Origin: Mangifera indica
Lineage: Eukaryota; Streptophyta; Magnoliopsida; Sapindales; Anacardiaceae
Direction: 5' to 3'
Assembly (NCBI RefSeq): GCF_011075055.1
Contig: NW_025401154.1
Coordinates: 101,557 to 165,556, forward strand
Length of the DNA stretch: 64,000 nt
How positions within the stretch are numbered: position 1 is the stretch's first letter; the number at the start of each line of letters is the position of its first letter. A program made the translations under genes and the position numbers. The notes below the pieces were generated by a model. That model worked only from the letters and a program-made list of their open reading frames with translations, was not told the DNA's origin and did not search any database. This document shows positions 44,852 through 57,545 of the stretch, one piece after another.

Positions 44852-46309
44852 GTATATCAATCATACTTAGTATATAAATATTCGTATATATTGGTCACTG
44901 AGATGTTCAAAATTACAATTTTCTAGTCTGCCGAGGGAGCACGCTTGGTGGACTTGACTGTGATTCAGGATTCTCCAGCTAAACCTCCTCCCGCATACAT
45001 GAAGAAGGAAAAATAAATCGATTAATGCTAATTGTTACGTAGGATGAATGATGAATTAATTATTTGAGTGTGATCATGCGGATGATCCGTACTGCACGTG
45101 GCCGGATCGTTCGGAAGGGTCTGCTGGTTTGCACCCGATATATGAATCCACTCAAAGGGAGGGCGAAACGGCAACCTAGAACCATTCCATCCTCTACCTC
45201 AAAGCGTGAGGAATCTTTCCTCACGTGGTACACCAGAGCTACAGCTTTCGATGCATATGATATCTACTTCATCGGGTCGAAGTCAAAGGATAGTTTTTGG
45301 CGGTTTGTGGTAGAGTTACGCCTGTGGCTGATCAACGATGTAAGTTGTCTATACTATATAATTCGAAAAACAGTTTGATATATTTACCAATAACTAACAC
45401 ATGTGAACTTGTTTATACCATTTTAGCATATAGATTCTTTTTTGACTTTATTACGTCGGCACCAGGACGAGCACCGTACGACTATTTCCCAGCGTTGGAT
45501 GACTGCCCACACATTCTTCGGAGGCCATATTGAGATGGCTTGGAAGAGTTGGCAGGCCACACCGATTGACGAGTTTGAGTTTTCAGAGCTCTTCACGAGG
45601 ATGGTTGACGCATCGTACACCCCGAGATTGTTGTACAAACCATGGGGGATGGTCGATCAGGTATAGTATATATATATTTCTATTACACTGAATTGGTTGA
45701 CGAGAACGATAATTAACTAAAATTTGTCACTGTTTATAGGTTTACATCCCTATAAACTTTGACAACGCACATTGGGTCGTCGGAGTTATAGATTTCCGTG
45801 AGTGGTCGATTACGGTATATGATTCAGAGGTATCATATTTGGAGAATATGGGGACTCTTGAGCAGCGCATGCGACCGTATATGACATTCATTCCCATGTT
45901 ATTAGAGGCAACGAGTTTTTGGATAGCTTCTGGGAGGACTCCACGACATGATTTCCTCACTTTGCATCGTGCGACGGATGTCCCTCAGCAGGGATTGGGT
46001 TCCGGTGACTGTGGCGTGTTTATGTTACAATTTTTTGAGTGTTTGGCGTTGTCACGGAGCTACGATTTTCCCCAAGAGTCGTCTACCTCTATGCGTCGAC
46101 GTTTAGCAGCATAGTTGTATTTTCACTATATCGAGTAGCTCACGGATGTATATTTTGTTGACTTATTGTTTATTTTTCGTTCTTCATATGTTTAGATGTA
46201 TATATTTATTGTATGTGCATATGTGTATGATATACTTTATCTATGGTTATATATGGATATTTGATTTGAGTGATGTTACTATTAGGCATGAGTTGATATA
46301 TCCTAAAAT

Positions 46310-47832
46310 GATGAAATCTGAAAAAACAAAACTGAAATTTGAATTCTAAAAGTTAAAATAACCTAGAATAAAAACAATCATAAAATTCTTCAGAAATCTG
46401 AAAAATACGAGTCGATATATCGTAAAACGGTGAAATTCGAAAAAATGAAACTGAAATTCGAATTCTAAAGGTTGAAAAACCCTAGAATGGCAACAATCGA
46501 GAAATTCTTCAGAAATCTAAAAAATATGAGTCGATTATATCATAAAACGATGAAATTCAAAAAAATGAAACTGAAATTCGAATTCTAAAAGTTCAAAAAC
46601 CCTAGAATGGCAACAATCAAAAAATTCTTTGAAAATCTGAAAAATACGAGTCGATATATCATAAAACGGTGAAATTCAAAAAAAACGAAATTCAAATTCA
46701 AATTCTAAAAGTTGAAATACCCTAGAATGACAAAAATCGAGAAATTCTTCAAAAATCTGAAAAATATGAGTCAATATATCATAAAACGGTGAAATTCGAA
46801 AAAACAGAACTGAAATTTGAATTCTAAATGTTGAAAAACCCTAGAATGGCAACAATCGAGAAATTCTTTAGAAATCTGAAAAATACGAGTCGCTTATATC
46901 TTAAAACGGTGAAATTCAAAAAAACGGAACTGAAATTCGAATTCCAAAAGTTGAAAAACCCTAGAATGGTAACAATCGAAAAATTCTTCAGAAATCTGAA
47001 AAATACGAGTCGATATATCGTAAAATAGTGAAATTCGAAAAAACTGAACTGAAATTTGAATTCTAAAAGTTGAAAAACCCTAGAATGACAACAATAGAGA
47101 AATTCTTCAGAAATCTGAAAAATACAAGTCGACATATCGTAAAACAGTGGAATTCGAAAAAACAAAACTGAAATTCGAATTCTAAAAGTTGAAAAACCCT
47201 AGAATGGCAACAATCGAGAAATTCTTCGAAAATTTGAAAAGTACGAGTCGATTATAAAGTAAAACGGTAAAATTCGAAAAAACGGAATTGAAATTCGAAT
47301 TCTAAAAGTTGAAAAACTCTAGAATGACAACAATTGAAAAATCCTTCGAAAATCTGAAAAATACAAGTCAATATATCGTAAAACGGTGAAATTCGAAAAA
47401 ACAAAACTGAGATTCGAATTCTAAAAGTTGAAAAACCGTAGAATGGCAACAATCAAAAAATTCTTCGAAAATCTGAAAAATACGAGTCGATATATCGTAA
47501 AATGGTGAAATTCAAAAAAACGGAACTGAAATTCGAATTCTAAAAGTTGAAAAACCCTATAATGACAACAATCGAAAAATCCTTTGGAAATCTGAAAAAT
47601 ACGAGTCGATATATCGTAAAATGGTGAAATTCGAATTCTAAAACTTGAAAAACCTAGAATGGCAACAATCGAAAAATCCCTCAGAAATCTGAAAAATACA
47701 AGTCGATACATCGTAAAATGATGAAATTCGAAAAAACGGAATTGAAATTCGAATTCTAAAAGTTGAAATAACCTAGAATGGAAACAATTAAAAAATTCTT
47801 CGGAAATCTGAAAAATACGAGTCGATATACAA
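46310..47832. repeat. 119-bp minisatellite array, right side of the transposon
   Basis: About thirteen units with landmarks CTAGAATGGCAACAATCGA, AAATACGAGTCGATATATCG and GAAATTCGAATTCTAAAAG, reverse complementary to the left array. It begins about 200 bp after the protease stop codon. Long ORFs crossing it (such as 47,843-47,421 reverse) are products of the repeat, not genes. Confidence 0.92.
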
Positions 47833-48146
47833 TGCCCCCCCAAATTTTAATAACATTTCATTTGACCCCTCAATTATCTATTCCTAAAATTTCATTGAGA
47901 AATTTATAATGCTTTTATAATGTTTAATATCAAAATACCCCCCTAATTTTAATAAAATTTCATTTAACCCCTTCTAGTGAGTGAGGATGTTTATATAAAT
48001 GAAGGGAAGAGTAATTTTGGCATTTTAAAAAAAGTCATGGGCATTTTTGTTAGGAATAGTGAATTTGGGCATTTTTGCTTGAAAATAGTGATTTTGGGCA
48101 TTTTTGCTTAGTGGGAGGGTATTTTGGCCATTTTTAATCATTTCCC

Positions 48147-48155
48147 TTTAATCAA
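48147..48155. repeat. 9-bp target site duplication, right
   Basis: TTTAATCAA directly after the transposon's final CCC; identical to 39,775-39,783. Confidence 0.95.
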
Positions 48156-49058
48156 TCTCGAATTAAAAAAAAAAAATTAAGCCTTACTCCTGTGTCAAAA
48201 AACCCTAATTCAAAAATAGAATTATTAAAGACAATAATTAAAAAAAACTTTAAAACACTAGATTTAAGGTTTTCAAAATATAATTTCAGAGTTTAATTCT
48301 CAAATTCAGATTTCATAACCTAATGCATATTTGCTATGATACCACATATAAGACTTATTTTATAAAAACAAAATAAGATAAAACATTCAACTATAATCTC
48401 AAGATCTGTGCATAGATTATAAAATATTGAATTAAATTTTAGGGTTTTAGAAATATTTAGATTTCCATGCAATCTGAAACGATAAAACCTTTATGAATCA
48501 CCTAAAATTATTTGTCGAGATCACCTCTCGACATAACTTAGTCTTATACTCCATAAACCTTTCTGAATGACAGATTCGAATGGGTAAATTATACTGCATT
48601 AGGTTTTGGAGTTGGAACCTAACCAATTTATAGTAGGTTAATTGACCTCTCATCAAGATCCAATAAATCTTAAGACCCACATTTGTATTGTTTACCCAAA
48701 TTATAGCCTTTAAGTGTATTGGGTCAAACCAAATTGAGCACATAAGTTTATCTTTAAACTAGTATTGGAGTATTTAATTATCCGATTTTTATTAAACCAA
48801 AACCATAATTAATGTTACCCTGCATCAAAAAGTTTTTGATAGAGGAATGAAAGTGCTGAAACAGATTGCATTTGAAAGTTTTATGCAAAAATTGTATAGA
48901 ACGATTGAAGTGGATGCAAATGAATGTCGTTTGAAAGTTATAAAACATGTATGAGAAGTCGTGAAATGAGCAGCATAAAAAAGGAGATTTGGGGAAGGAG
49001 AAAAGAGGGGAAATTAGATTTTGTTTAGGTAGTTGTTGGTCAATCAAGGGAGAGAGTC
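48156..49058. other. Right part of the block unique to copy 2
   Basis: Host sequence resuming after the transposon. TGGTATCATAGCAAA on the reverse strand (48,344-48,330) resembles an LTR-element primer site, so an old reverse-strand retrotransposon may lie here, but no LTR ends or coding support it. No gene is seen. Confidence 0.35.
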
Positions 49059-50089
49059 TACCCTCTTGAAAACTAGACAAATTAGATAGAATTATGACGT
49101 CTTAAATAGTCAAATAGTTGGAATTATCCATTTAATAATATATAAAAATATAGTAAAAGGTTACTCCATTTTAAGTGTTGTTCTGGTTTACCTCTTGGAA
49201 ATCAATTTGGTTTGCATATATTTGTGTGTGCTGGTTGTGCAAGTTGTATGGGTGATTTGAGCAGGTTCCCAACATTGTCACACTTGTTCGTAAGGATTCC
49301 ACGTTGCCTGGGCCAAGATCTGTGGACATCAAATATTGAATTGTCACAGTCGTTATTAATTTCTGGTGGTTGGGTATTTGAAGTAATCAAATAGGTTCAA
49401 CCAAGTCTTACCCAAATGAAGTAGAATTAGAAACAAAACACCATGTGTAACAGTAGTCACATTTTAGGAACCATTGGTCAAACCATTTTTGGCATTCTCC
49501 TACCCTTCATTCTGTATTATTTTGTACTGAAATGTTGCATTTTCTGCATTATCGAATGGAACAATTATTGCATCTCCTTCTAAATGTGGAACTTTATTTA
49601 CATTTATGACTCTTCATTATGTAGATAGTCAGTTTGTCACACCACATTATACCATAAAATTCTATCATGTACATATTGATATTATAATAAATTTAATGAG
49701 GGTGTGCATGGTTGGATTTGATGCAGTTCGAGAACTTTTTTTAGACCTAGGTGTTCATATCATCGGATCATGTTCATATTATGTTAATTCGAGTTTCGTG
49801 TCAAAAACCTTCAATTCTAACTCGACCACATTTAAAATTATATAAAAAATTTTTAATCTTAACCTAACCTTTTAATATTCGAATTGATTCAACTAAACTC
49901 TACTTAACTCAAAATTATCTATTATTTAAGTGTTTTTATCATTTTAATTTTTTCACCAAATTATCTCAACGTACTATTAATAAAACATACAATATAATGT
50001 TTTGTCTTTTTAACAAATGTTTTAAAAATTTATATACTAAAACTTTTAAAACACGTCAATAATTTGACTAATTATATCAAATTATTTCT

Positions 50090-50570
50090 ACTTAATAATA
50101 AAATAAAATATTTAAATAAAAAAATAATACGAATAATTATAATTATACAAAGATATAACTATATGTAATCTATAAATATTTAAAATTTTTACTATAAAGA
50201 TACAACATGTAATTATAATATGAGTAAAACTTTTAAAATGCATTTACAATCTTACTAACTAAGTTAAATTTTTAATACTTAATAATAAAATAAAATATTT
50301 AAATAAAAAAATAATACGAGTAATTATAATTGTACAAAGATATAACTATATGTAATCTGTAAATATTTAAAAATTTTACTATAAAGATACAACATGTAAT
50401 TATAATATGAGTAAAACTTTTAAAATACATTTATAATCTTACTAACTAAGTTAAATTTTTAATTCTTAATAATAAAATAAAATATTTAAATATTAATAAA
50501 TAAATAAGTAATTATAATTATATAAAGATAAAACTATATGCAATCTATAAAAATTTGAACTATTGTTGAT
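50090..50570. repeat. 188-bp tandem repeat, three units in copy 2
   Basis: Units aligned on ACGARTAATTATAAT start near 50,131, 50,318 and 50,506 (period 187-188). Copy 1 has only two (16,194 and 16,382). A one-unit change occurred after the segmental duplication. Confidence 0.8.
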
Positions 50571-52869
50571 ATTATTTTTCAAAATTTCTATAATATATCT
50601 CTAACAAATTCTATTATAATAACATTTTTATAAAATATTCAAATTAATTCATATCGTATTGGGTTACTTTCATGGAAACCTCAACACTATCTAATTTAAT
50701 TTTAAGTAGTGTCAGATTGATCCGAAATAAATTTTATATCAAAAAACTTAACCCTAATACAATATTTTTTGTATCATATCATATCCAATTAATAAATTAT
50801 GTTAAAAATTGTCAACTCTAATTTTTGCCAAATATATTAAAAAATAATTTAAAAAATTTTTAAATTAAACTAAATTTAAAAAAATATAATTTAAATTATG
50901 ATTTAAATATATTAAAACCATTTATTTTTAAATAATATTATTTAATAAAATTCTTACAGACACTGGGAAAGTTGTTTTTCTTTCAAGATCAACCGTCAAT
51001 TCATTTCTAACTCAACCAACCACTAAAGCCAATAGATATTTTCGACGATATAAATAAATAAATAATACATCTTTTCAACATCGCATAAAAATGAAGATTG
51101 ATGCATCGTTGTCATACATGACGCTGCATGAAAAGATAATGGAGTGATTACAAGTGAATTGATTATTAATAATGGAGTGATGGCCCAATCTCCACTACAC
51201 CCTAGCTTGGATGAAAAGATTATTTTTCAACCCTTTAAATATAAATAATTTGATTTTCCATTTATGAAAATCAAATATTAGTTTTAACAGTTAAACTATA
51301 TTTTTATCGGATTAAATCAGTTATATCCTTTATAATATGTATAAGCTATATTTTTTATTGTAATTTTTTTATTATTGTTATCCTTTTGTTTTTTATCTAA
51401 ATTTTATTATTATTGTCTAAATCGTTACCGTTGTATCACGGTTTAAATTAACTTTTTTTCATTAAATTGGTTGACCCAATCATCGTTTGGTTGTTAGTAG
51501 TCGATTTCGTAGTTGCTCTCACCTCAATTATTTTCAACCTCACCAATATCCACTAACCCCTAGTCTTGCACCACTCATTTGCGACATACACGTACTTGTC
51601 TAAACAATATTTAATAGATCGATATGAGTTAATACTAAGCAAGGCACTGCCAAGAAGTTGTGCATATGATTTATAAAACTATATAAATTTTGGGGATAAA
51701 CTATTATTTAACTTCAATAAAAATAAATAACTATTTTAATATAACATAATACATAATCAAAATTCTTTATATAATAAGTAACATATCAATCAATTAGGAA
51801 AAACAAACAAATATTAATCAACTCCGATTTCAAACTTTAGATCAGAATAAATTTTTATACAGACCACAAGGGAAGAAAATGCGAAATTAGGGTTGTGAAT
51901 TAAAAAAGAAATGTTTTTCGAGTTTTTTTTTTAAATAGTAATGGTATTTTTATAAATAATTAAAAATAGAAAAAATAATTTTATACTTTAAATTTAGTCA
52001 AATATTTAAAAATATGAAAAATATAAAATATAATTTATGTTTAATATAACAATAATATAAAATATGTATTGAATATATTTTTATTCAAAAATTCTTTTAA
52101 ATATATTTAATGTTTAAATAATTTACTAACTAAGACACTTACACATCTATGGAAAATGAAAAGCAACATCTACTTTTCCATTTATTCATTTTCTATTGAT
52201 ATGTTTTGTCTTTTCAGCCACCAACTCCACAATTTTTTAATTTCGCCAAAACGCTTATTGCCACTCATGGTCTACTTCATTCCCAAGCTTTCACCGAGGT
52301 TGCGTGCCAAACAAATTAATCATTTTTTTTTATCAAAATTATTATTTTAGTCTCCTGTAATAATAATAATAATATAATCTATATTTATAATAACACAATA
52401 ATCTTCAATAAATTCAACTAAAATAACTAAAAATCAACTGAAAAAATTCATTATTCGAAACCAAAAATTTTAAACTAACAACACTCAAAATTTTCATTAA
52501 ATAAGCAAAATCTAAATTTATTAAAATAATTAAAATAAGATAATTTACTATATACTCATTTTTTTGTCATTTTTATTGTCAAAAAATAAGAAAAATACCA
52601 AAAAAATCCAAAGAAATTTAATGGTCACTAAACCCGTGAGCGTCTCGGGAGAAAAATGGTCAGAGATATGAATTTTTTTTTTTTATATACGAGAACATTT
52701 TTGTTATTTCAAATTAATGAAGTATTTTTCTTTAATGTTAAAATTTTTGGATAATTTTTTTAGAACTCTAATGTTTTGGATAATTAATTTAATTTCCCAT
52801 AAATTTTTGGCCTTTAAATTTATTTTTATTTATTGTGTTACCTAGATTAATCTAGAAAAAAAAAAAATA

Positions 52870-53599
52870 GGCCAAAGGACTATTTCCCACCCAAAGTATG
52901 CTGATTTCCCAAAATTTATCTCGTTAACTTTGAAAATCTCATTTACCCACCCATAACCATTTAATTATGTTAATTTTAAGGACAAGATCATCATTTTATA
53001 TTTAATATTAAAAATAGACTTAAATATGATTTCAATTTTTGCCCCTAAATTTAAAAAAACTAACTTTTCTCCCCTAAAGCAAGTTTGAAACAATCATATT
53101 TTCCCCCTAGGTTTTAGTTTCAATATCCGATTACTCTCTCCGGTGTCATCACCTGTCGTCTCTCCCTCTTGATGGTTCCCTCCCTTCAATGGCCTGTCTC
53201 AACTCTGCTCTAACCCCCCCGATGTCTGAAAGATATTGTTTGAGAAGAGGAATTATCTTCCCAGATGACAAAGATGAGATCAATCGATCTAGTCTTTGTC
53301 ATCTAGGAAGACAATTTCTCTTCTCAGAAGATGTCTCTCGGACATCAGAAGGGTTGGGATGACATTGAGACAGGCCATCGATGGAAGAAGAACCGTCAAG
53401 AGAGAGAGACGACCGACGATGATGCTAGAGAGAGTAACTAGATATTGAAACTAAACCCTAGAAGGGGAAATGTGATTTTTTAAAATTTGGTTTAGATGAA
53501 AAAATAAGATAAATTTTTTAGGAATTATAATTTTGTTAATTTTAATCAGTTATGAGTTTATAAATAGAATTTTTTGAAGTTAACCGGGAAACTTTGGCC
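52870..53599. mobile_element. Foldback Mutator-type MITE, copy 2
   Basis: Same 730 bp element as at 18,743 with the same flanks, nearly identical in sequence. It was present before the segmental duplication. Confidence 0.75.
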
Positions 53600-54782
53600 A
53601 AAAAAATAATTGAAACATAATGGGGTAGGTAAGACTTGAAACTTCTGTCTTACCGTCTCCTAGATTTTATCTATTTTCTAACCTTATCTCTTAAAAAAAC
53701 AGAAAATGAGAGAGAGAGAGAGAGAGATTTGATTTCACATAATCAATTTTTCGTTTGAAAATAATCAGGGTTTAAATGTATATTCTTTGACTACCCAAAA
53801 AATTATATATAATCAGCAAAGTAGAAGGAAATTAAATAGGAGAAATGGCATTTTAGGCATAAAATTTAAAAATAATTTTATTTTCAACAAATATATATAC
53901 TTGAAAATGACATTATTTTACATAATTTACTTAAAAATATTGTTATCTCAATTAAGGGTGGATCCAAACCGAACTGGCTTAGGTTCAAAAGCTAACTCGG
54001 TTTGATTAGACTTAGTTTAAATTCATATACTTTGCATATGAATCAAGTTCAAGTTAAGAGGTTTAACTTATTTTAAAATCGAATTGAACTTTAGCTATAG
54101 AGAGTTCAACTTGATTGGCTAGCGAGCTGGATAAATGAGTCGATTCGATTCAAATTTGACTCATGACTCGATTCAAATTTGTTAAATAATTGTTAAATGA
54201 CGTTATTTTATCAATGAGCCACAAATTTAAGTTATGAATTTAAGCCACATATTCAAACTATGAATTTGATCTATAAATTCAAGTTAAATTCAAACTGAAT
54301 TATTTTTATTCGAATCAAACTTAAACAATCTTTAATGTTGGTTGAACGAATTAGAAATAAACTTGAGTCAAGTTATTTTTTATTCGAATTAAATTCAATT
54401 AGGTTTAGTACAGTGCGTGCGTATCCATCCCTCATCCCAATGGCATAAAATTGTTTATTAGATGTATAGTCAAAATCGTGGTGACATCTTCACTTGGTTT
54501 TTTGTAGTAAAATTGAGACAATTAGGCACGAAATCATGTGCAATTTTAAATTGCTTAAAGCAAAAGGCTTGTGGTTAAATTATCATATATTAAGCTACCA
54601 AAACTTGATATTTAACACTCACCCACTCTATTGCTTATAATGGTATAGCGTGAGCATTGCGAATTTCTTTATTTCAATTCTGCTGTTTGGATGGACAGAG
54701 AAAAAGAGAATAATAAACCAAGAAAGTAATATTCTTTACAGAAGGATAAAAGAAGCATGTCCTTTTATTAGCAATAAAAATA

Positions 54783-55642
54783 TGGTAAGGGATTATTTCC
54801 CAGCCTAGCTTTAGCCAAAATTTAACATTTACGGTAAATGAAAAACCTAAATACTTACCCATGAACTAATTTTTATTAAAATTTTGGGTTAGACAAAATG
54901 GTAAAATTGTTATTTTATTTTTAAACTATAAAACCCTAAAAATTTCTAAAATTTTCCTTTTTTAATTTAAAAACTAATAATTGTTCCCAGAATTAAGTTT
55001 TACAAAATTCACTTTTTGCTCTAAAGTTTCGATTTTCTGGCCAAACCTCTCCCTTTCTAGCAATCGACACTGTCCAACCATCCCTCTCCCTTCTTTTTGA
55101 TCACCTATCTTTCGTTTGACACTTGGAGGCACTAATCTCAGCCAGTGTCTCCCCATCTTTCGCACGAATCATCTCGCCTTCTTTCACTTTATTCAACTCC
55201 TTGGTGTCATCCAAGCGTTTGTCATTGTCGTCCCAATGTCTCTTGTAGTCGTTCGACATTATCTCATCGTCATCGTTACTGAATCAAGTGTCGTGGCTAA
55301 GATCAATGAATCATGCAACGTTACCCAAGTGTCGTTCAAATCTGATAATTGGGTGGCCTTTCGAGCGTTGAACGAAGGATGGGTGGTCGCCTTTTCTTCT
55401 TCAGTTGTCAACGAAAGATGGGTGGGGAAAGTTGACTCTGGTCGTTAGAGAAAAAACCTTAAAAATTCTCAACCATAGGGAGGAAATGGTGAAAGTCAAT
55501 TTTCAAAACTTTGGGGGGGGAGGGGGGGTTATATATTTTTTAATAGTATTGTTAAAATATAGATGAATATTTAGGTTTTTCATTTGTCATAAGTATACTT
55601 TTAAATTTTAGCTAAAACTTGGATGGAAAATAGTGCTTTGCC
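54783..55642. mobile_element. Foldback Mutator-type MITE, copy 2 first unit
   Basis: About 860 bp counterpart of 20,695-21,603. Flanks are ATAAAAATA and ATAAAAAAA. The poly-G part is short and interrupted. Confidence 0.7.
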
Positions 55643-55991
55643 ATAAAAAAATGTGTACATTATTTATCTATAGGTTTATTCTAATATCAACATTCTCGAG
55701 TCCTGGGATTTATTTTAAAAACATATTTTCACTTTAGGTCCAAAAAAAAAAATATTAGTTTTGATTTGTAAAACTTTGCGTGCGTAAAAAAAACAAGTTT
55801 ATGCAGTCTAACCATATATTAAAAAAACAATAAAACTGTGTAAACTTTTTTGTTATAGAAATAATATATCATTATATTTTTTAGTATTATTTTATTTTTA
55901 ATTTAAAATTAATTAATTATATGATGATATATCATCTGTATATCTAATTATGCACCTAAAAGTATGTATGTATAGTATTACTTTTAAAAAA

Positions 55992-57545
55992 ATTGAATTT
56001 TTTTCTCCATTCAATGTTTGAAAAATCTACAAGTTAATAGCCTTGTTTCAAAAATGATCAACATTGCATCCAACAACATTATTAGTGTATGTCAATTCAT
56101 GTCAACAATTCTCTCTAATTGTTGTATATGTTAGAGAAAATGACCTAAATGCCCTTTTAACGTTAAATTATAGTGTTAAAATAGAAAATTGAGTGGAATG
56201 TTGATGGATTGTAAAACCAATGGTACCTGCATAGTTTCACTAAACTTTGGGTGCCAACAATGTTTTTGAAAAAAAATAAAAATAAAAGGTAGTCAACTGA
56301 TGAAAAAAATTGAATTTTTTTCTCCATTCAAAGTTTAAAAAATCTACAAGCTAATACCCTTGTTTCAACACTAATCAACATTGCATCCAACAACATTATT
56401 AGTGTATGTCAATGCATATGTTCACATCATCGGACGAAACTCAAAATCATTTCAAAGAAGAGATATTATTACTAAAATTTATCTACATTAATATGGAAAG
56501 AGCTTTATTAGCATTTTTCTTCAGGTTTAATTCTCTCTAATTGTTGTATATGTTGGAGAAAATGACCTAAATGCCCTTTTAACATTAAATTATAGTGTTA
56601 AAATAGAAAATTGAATGGAATGTTGATGGGTTGTAAAACCAAGGGTACTTGCGTAGTTTCACTAAACTTTGGGTGCGAACAATGTTTTTGAAAAAAAATA
56701 AAAATAAAAAATAAAACTAGTCAACTTACGGAAAAAATTGAATTTTTTTCTCCATTCAATGTTTGAAAAATCTACAAGCTAATACCCTTGTTTCAAAAAT
56801 GATCAACATTGCATCCAACAACATTATTAGTGTATGTCAATGCATATGTTCACATCGTCGAACGAAACTGGAAATCATTTCAGAGAAGAGATATTATCAC
56901 TAAGATTTATCTACATTAATATGGAAAAAGCTTTATTAGTATTTTTCTTCAGGTTTAATTCTCTCTAATTGTTGTATATGTTAGAGAAAATGACCTAAAT
57001 GCCCTTTTAACATTAAATTATAGTGTTAAAATAGAAAATTGAATGGAATGTTGATGGGTTGTAAAACCAAGGGTACCTGCGTAGTTTCACTAAACTTTGG
57101 GTACGAACAATGTTTTTGAAAAAAAATAAGAATAAAAATAAAAGCTAGTCAACTGATGAAAAAAATTGAATTTTTTTCTCCATTCAATGTTTGAAAAATC
57201 TACAAGCTAATACCCTTGTTTCAAAAATGATCAACATTGCATCCAACAACATTATTAGGGTATGTCAATGCATGTGTTCACATCATCGGACGAAACTCAA
57301 AATCATTTCAGAGAAGAGATATTATCACTAAGATTTATCTACATTAATATGGAAAGAGCTTTATTAACATTTTTCTTGAGGTTTAATTCTTTCTAATTGT
57401 TGTATATGTTAGAGAAAATGAATTATAGTGTTAAAATAGAAAATTGAGTGGAATGTTGATGGTTTGTAAAACCAAGGGTACCTGCATAGTTCACAAAACT
57501 TTGGGTGCGAACAATGTTTTTGAAAAAAAATAAACGCTAGTCGAC
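55992..57545. repeat. Tandem array of the 428-bp repeat in copy 2
   Basis: Units start at 55,992, 56,309, 56,737 and 57,165, giving periods of 317 (short form), 428 and 428 bp; the last unit is internally deleted. Landmarks are CTACAAGCTAATACCCTTG, CATCGGACGAAACTC and GAGAAAATGACCTAAATGCC. One more unit lies at 59,944-60,330 after the inner duplication. Confidence 0.9.

Larger units (their letters stand above)
40635..46114 (+). pseudogene. DUF1985 plus Ulp1-like C48 protease gene, broken upstream
   Basis: Exon 1 (MAKK, 40,635-40,646) splices across the minisatellite intron to 42,440, giving the basic DISRKRKR, a likely nuclear signal. DUF1985 follows (FFGMLVHAFLLRQL, FSPFEFALVTGLSF, ALLYILHIVLLGN). 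Then come a region with HPxVED repeats and a heptad-like MTRLED segment (43,469-44,036), a series of short exons, and the protease (45,427-45,660, 45,740-46,114): HWVVGVIDF with His 45,770, VYDSE with Asp, and GSGDCGVF with Cys 46,010, the C48 His-Asp-Cys triad. In-frame stops lie at 42,479 (TGA), 42,901 (TGA), 43,063, 43,320 and 43,724 (TAG), and a frameshift near 42,725. The exons from 44,120 on are open apart from an uncertain junction near 45,015. Full-length protein cannot be made; Ulp1-like enzymes cleave SUMO-type conjugates, but the role in these elements is not known. Confidence 0.88.
39784..48146 (+). mobile_element. Mutator-like element with Ulp1-type protease gene
   Basis: 8,363 bp bounded by a perfect 9 bp target duplication TTTAATCAA. 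The left end GGGAAATTATAAAAAAATAG and the reverse of the right end, GGGAAATGATTAAAAATGG, both continue into GCCAAAAT, giving about 27 bp imperfect terminal inverted repeats. Inside each end are minisatellite arrays in opposite orientation (41,160-42,300 and 46,310-47,832). The single gene encodes DUF1985 and a C-terminal C48 cysteine protease. No MURA transposase or zinc knuckle is seen. This matches the Ulp1-carrying, transposase-less Mutator group described in plants (Kaonashi-like), which must be moved by another element's transposase. The perfect target duplication argues for a fairly recent insertion, but the gene already holds several stops. Confidence 0.92.

Noticed and set aside
46824..47843. 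Several overlapping ORFs up to 140 residues with Phe-rich repeats
   Set aside because: They translate the 119 bp minisatellite array. The period is not stable in frame and nothing resembles a known protein.
49212..49394. Cys-rich ORF of 60 residues in a less AT-rich part
   Set aside because: The copy 1 version has an in-frame stop, so it is not a conserved protein.
52156..52350. ORF conserved between copies (18,035 and 52,156)
   Set aside because: Conservation simply reflects the recent duplication. No homology or splice support is visible, though an old gene fragment cannot be excluded.
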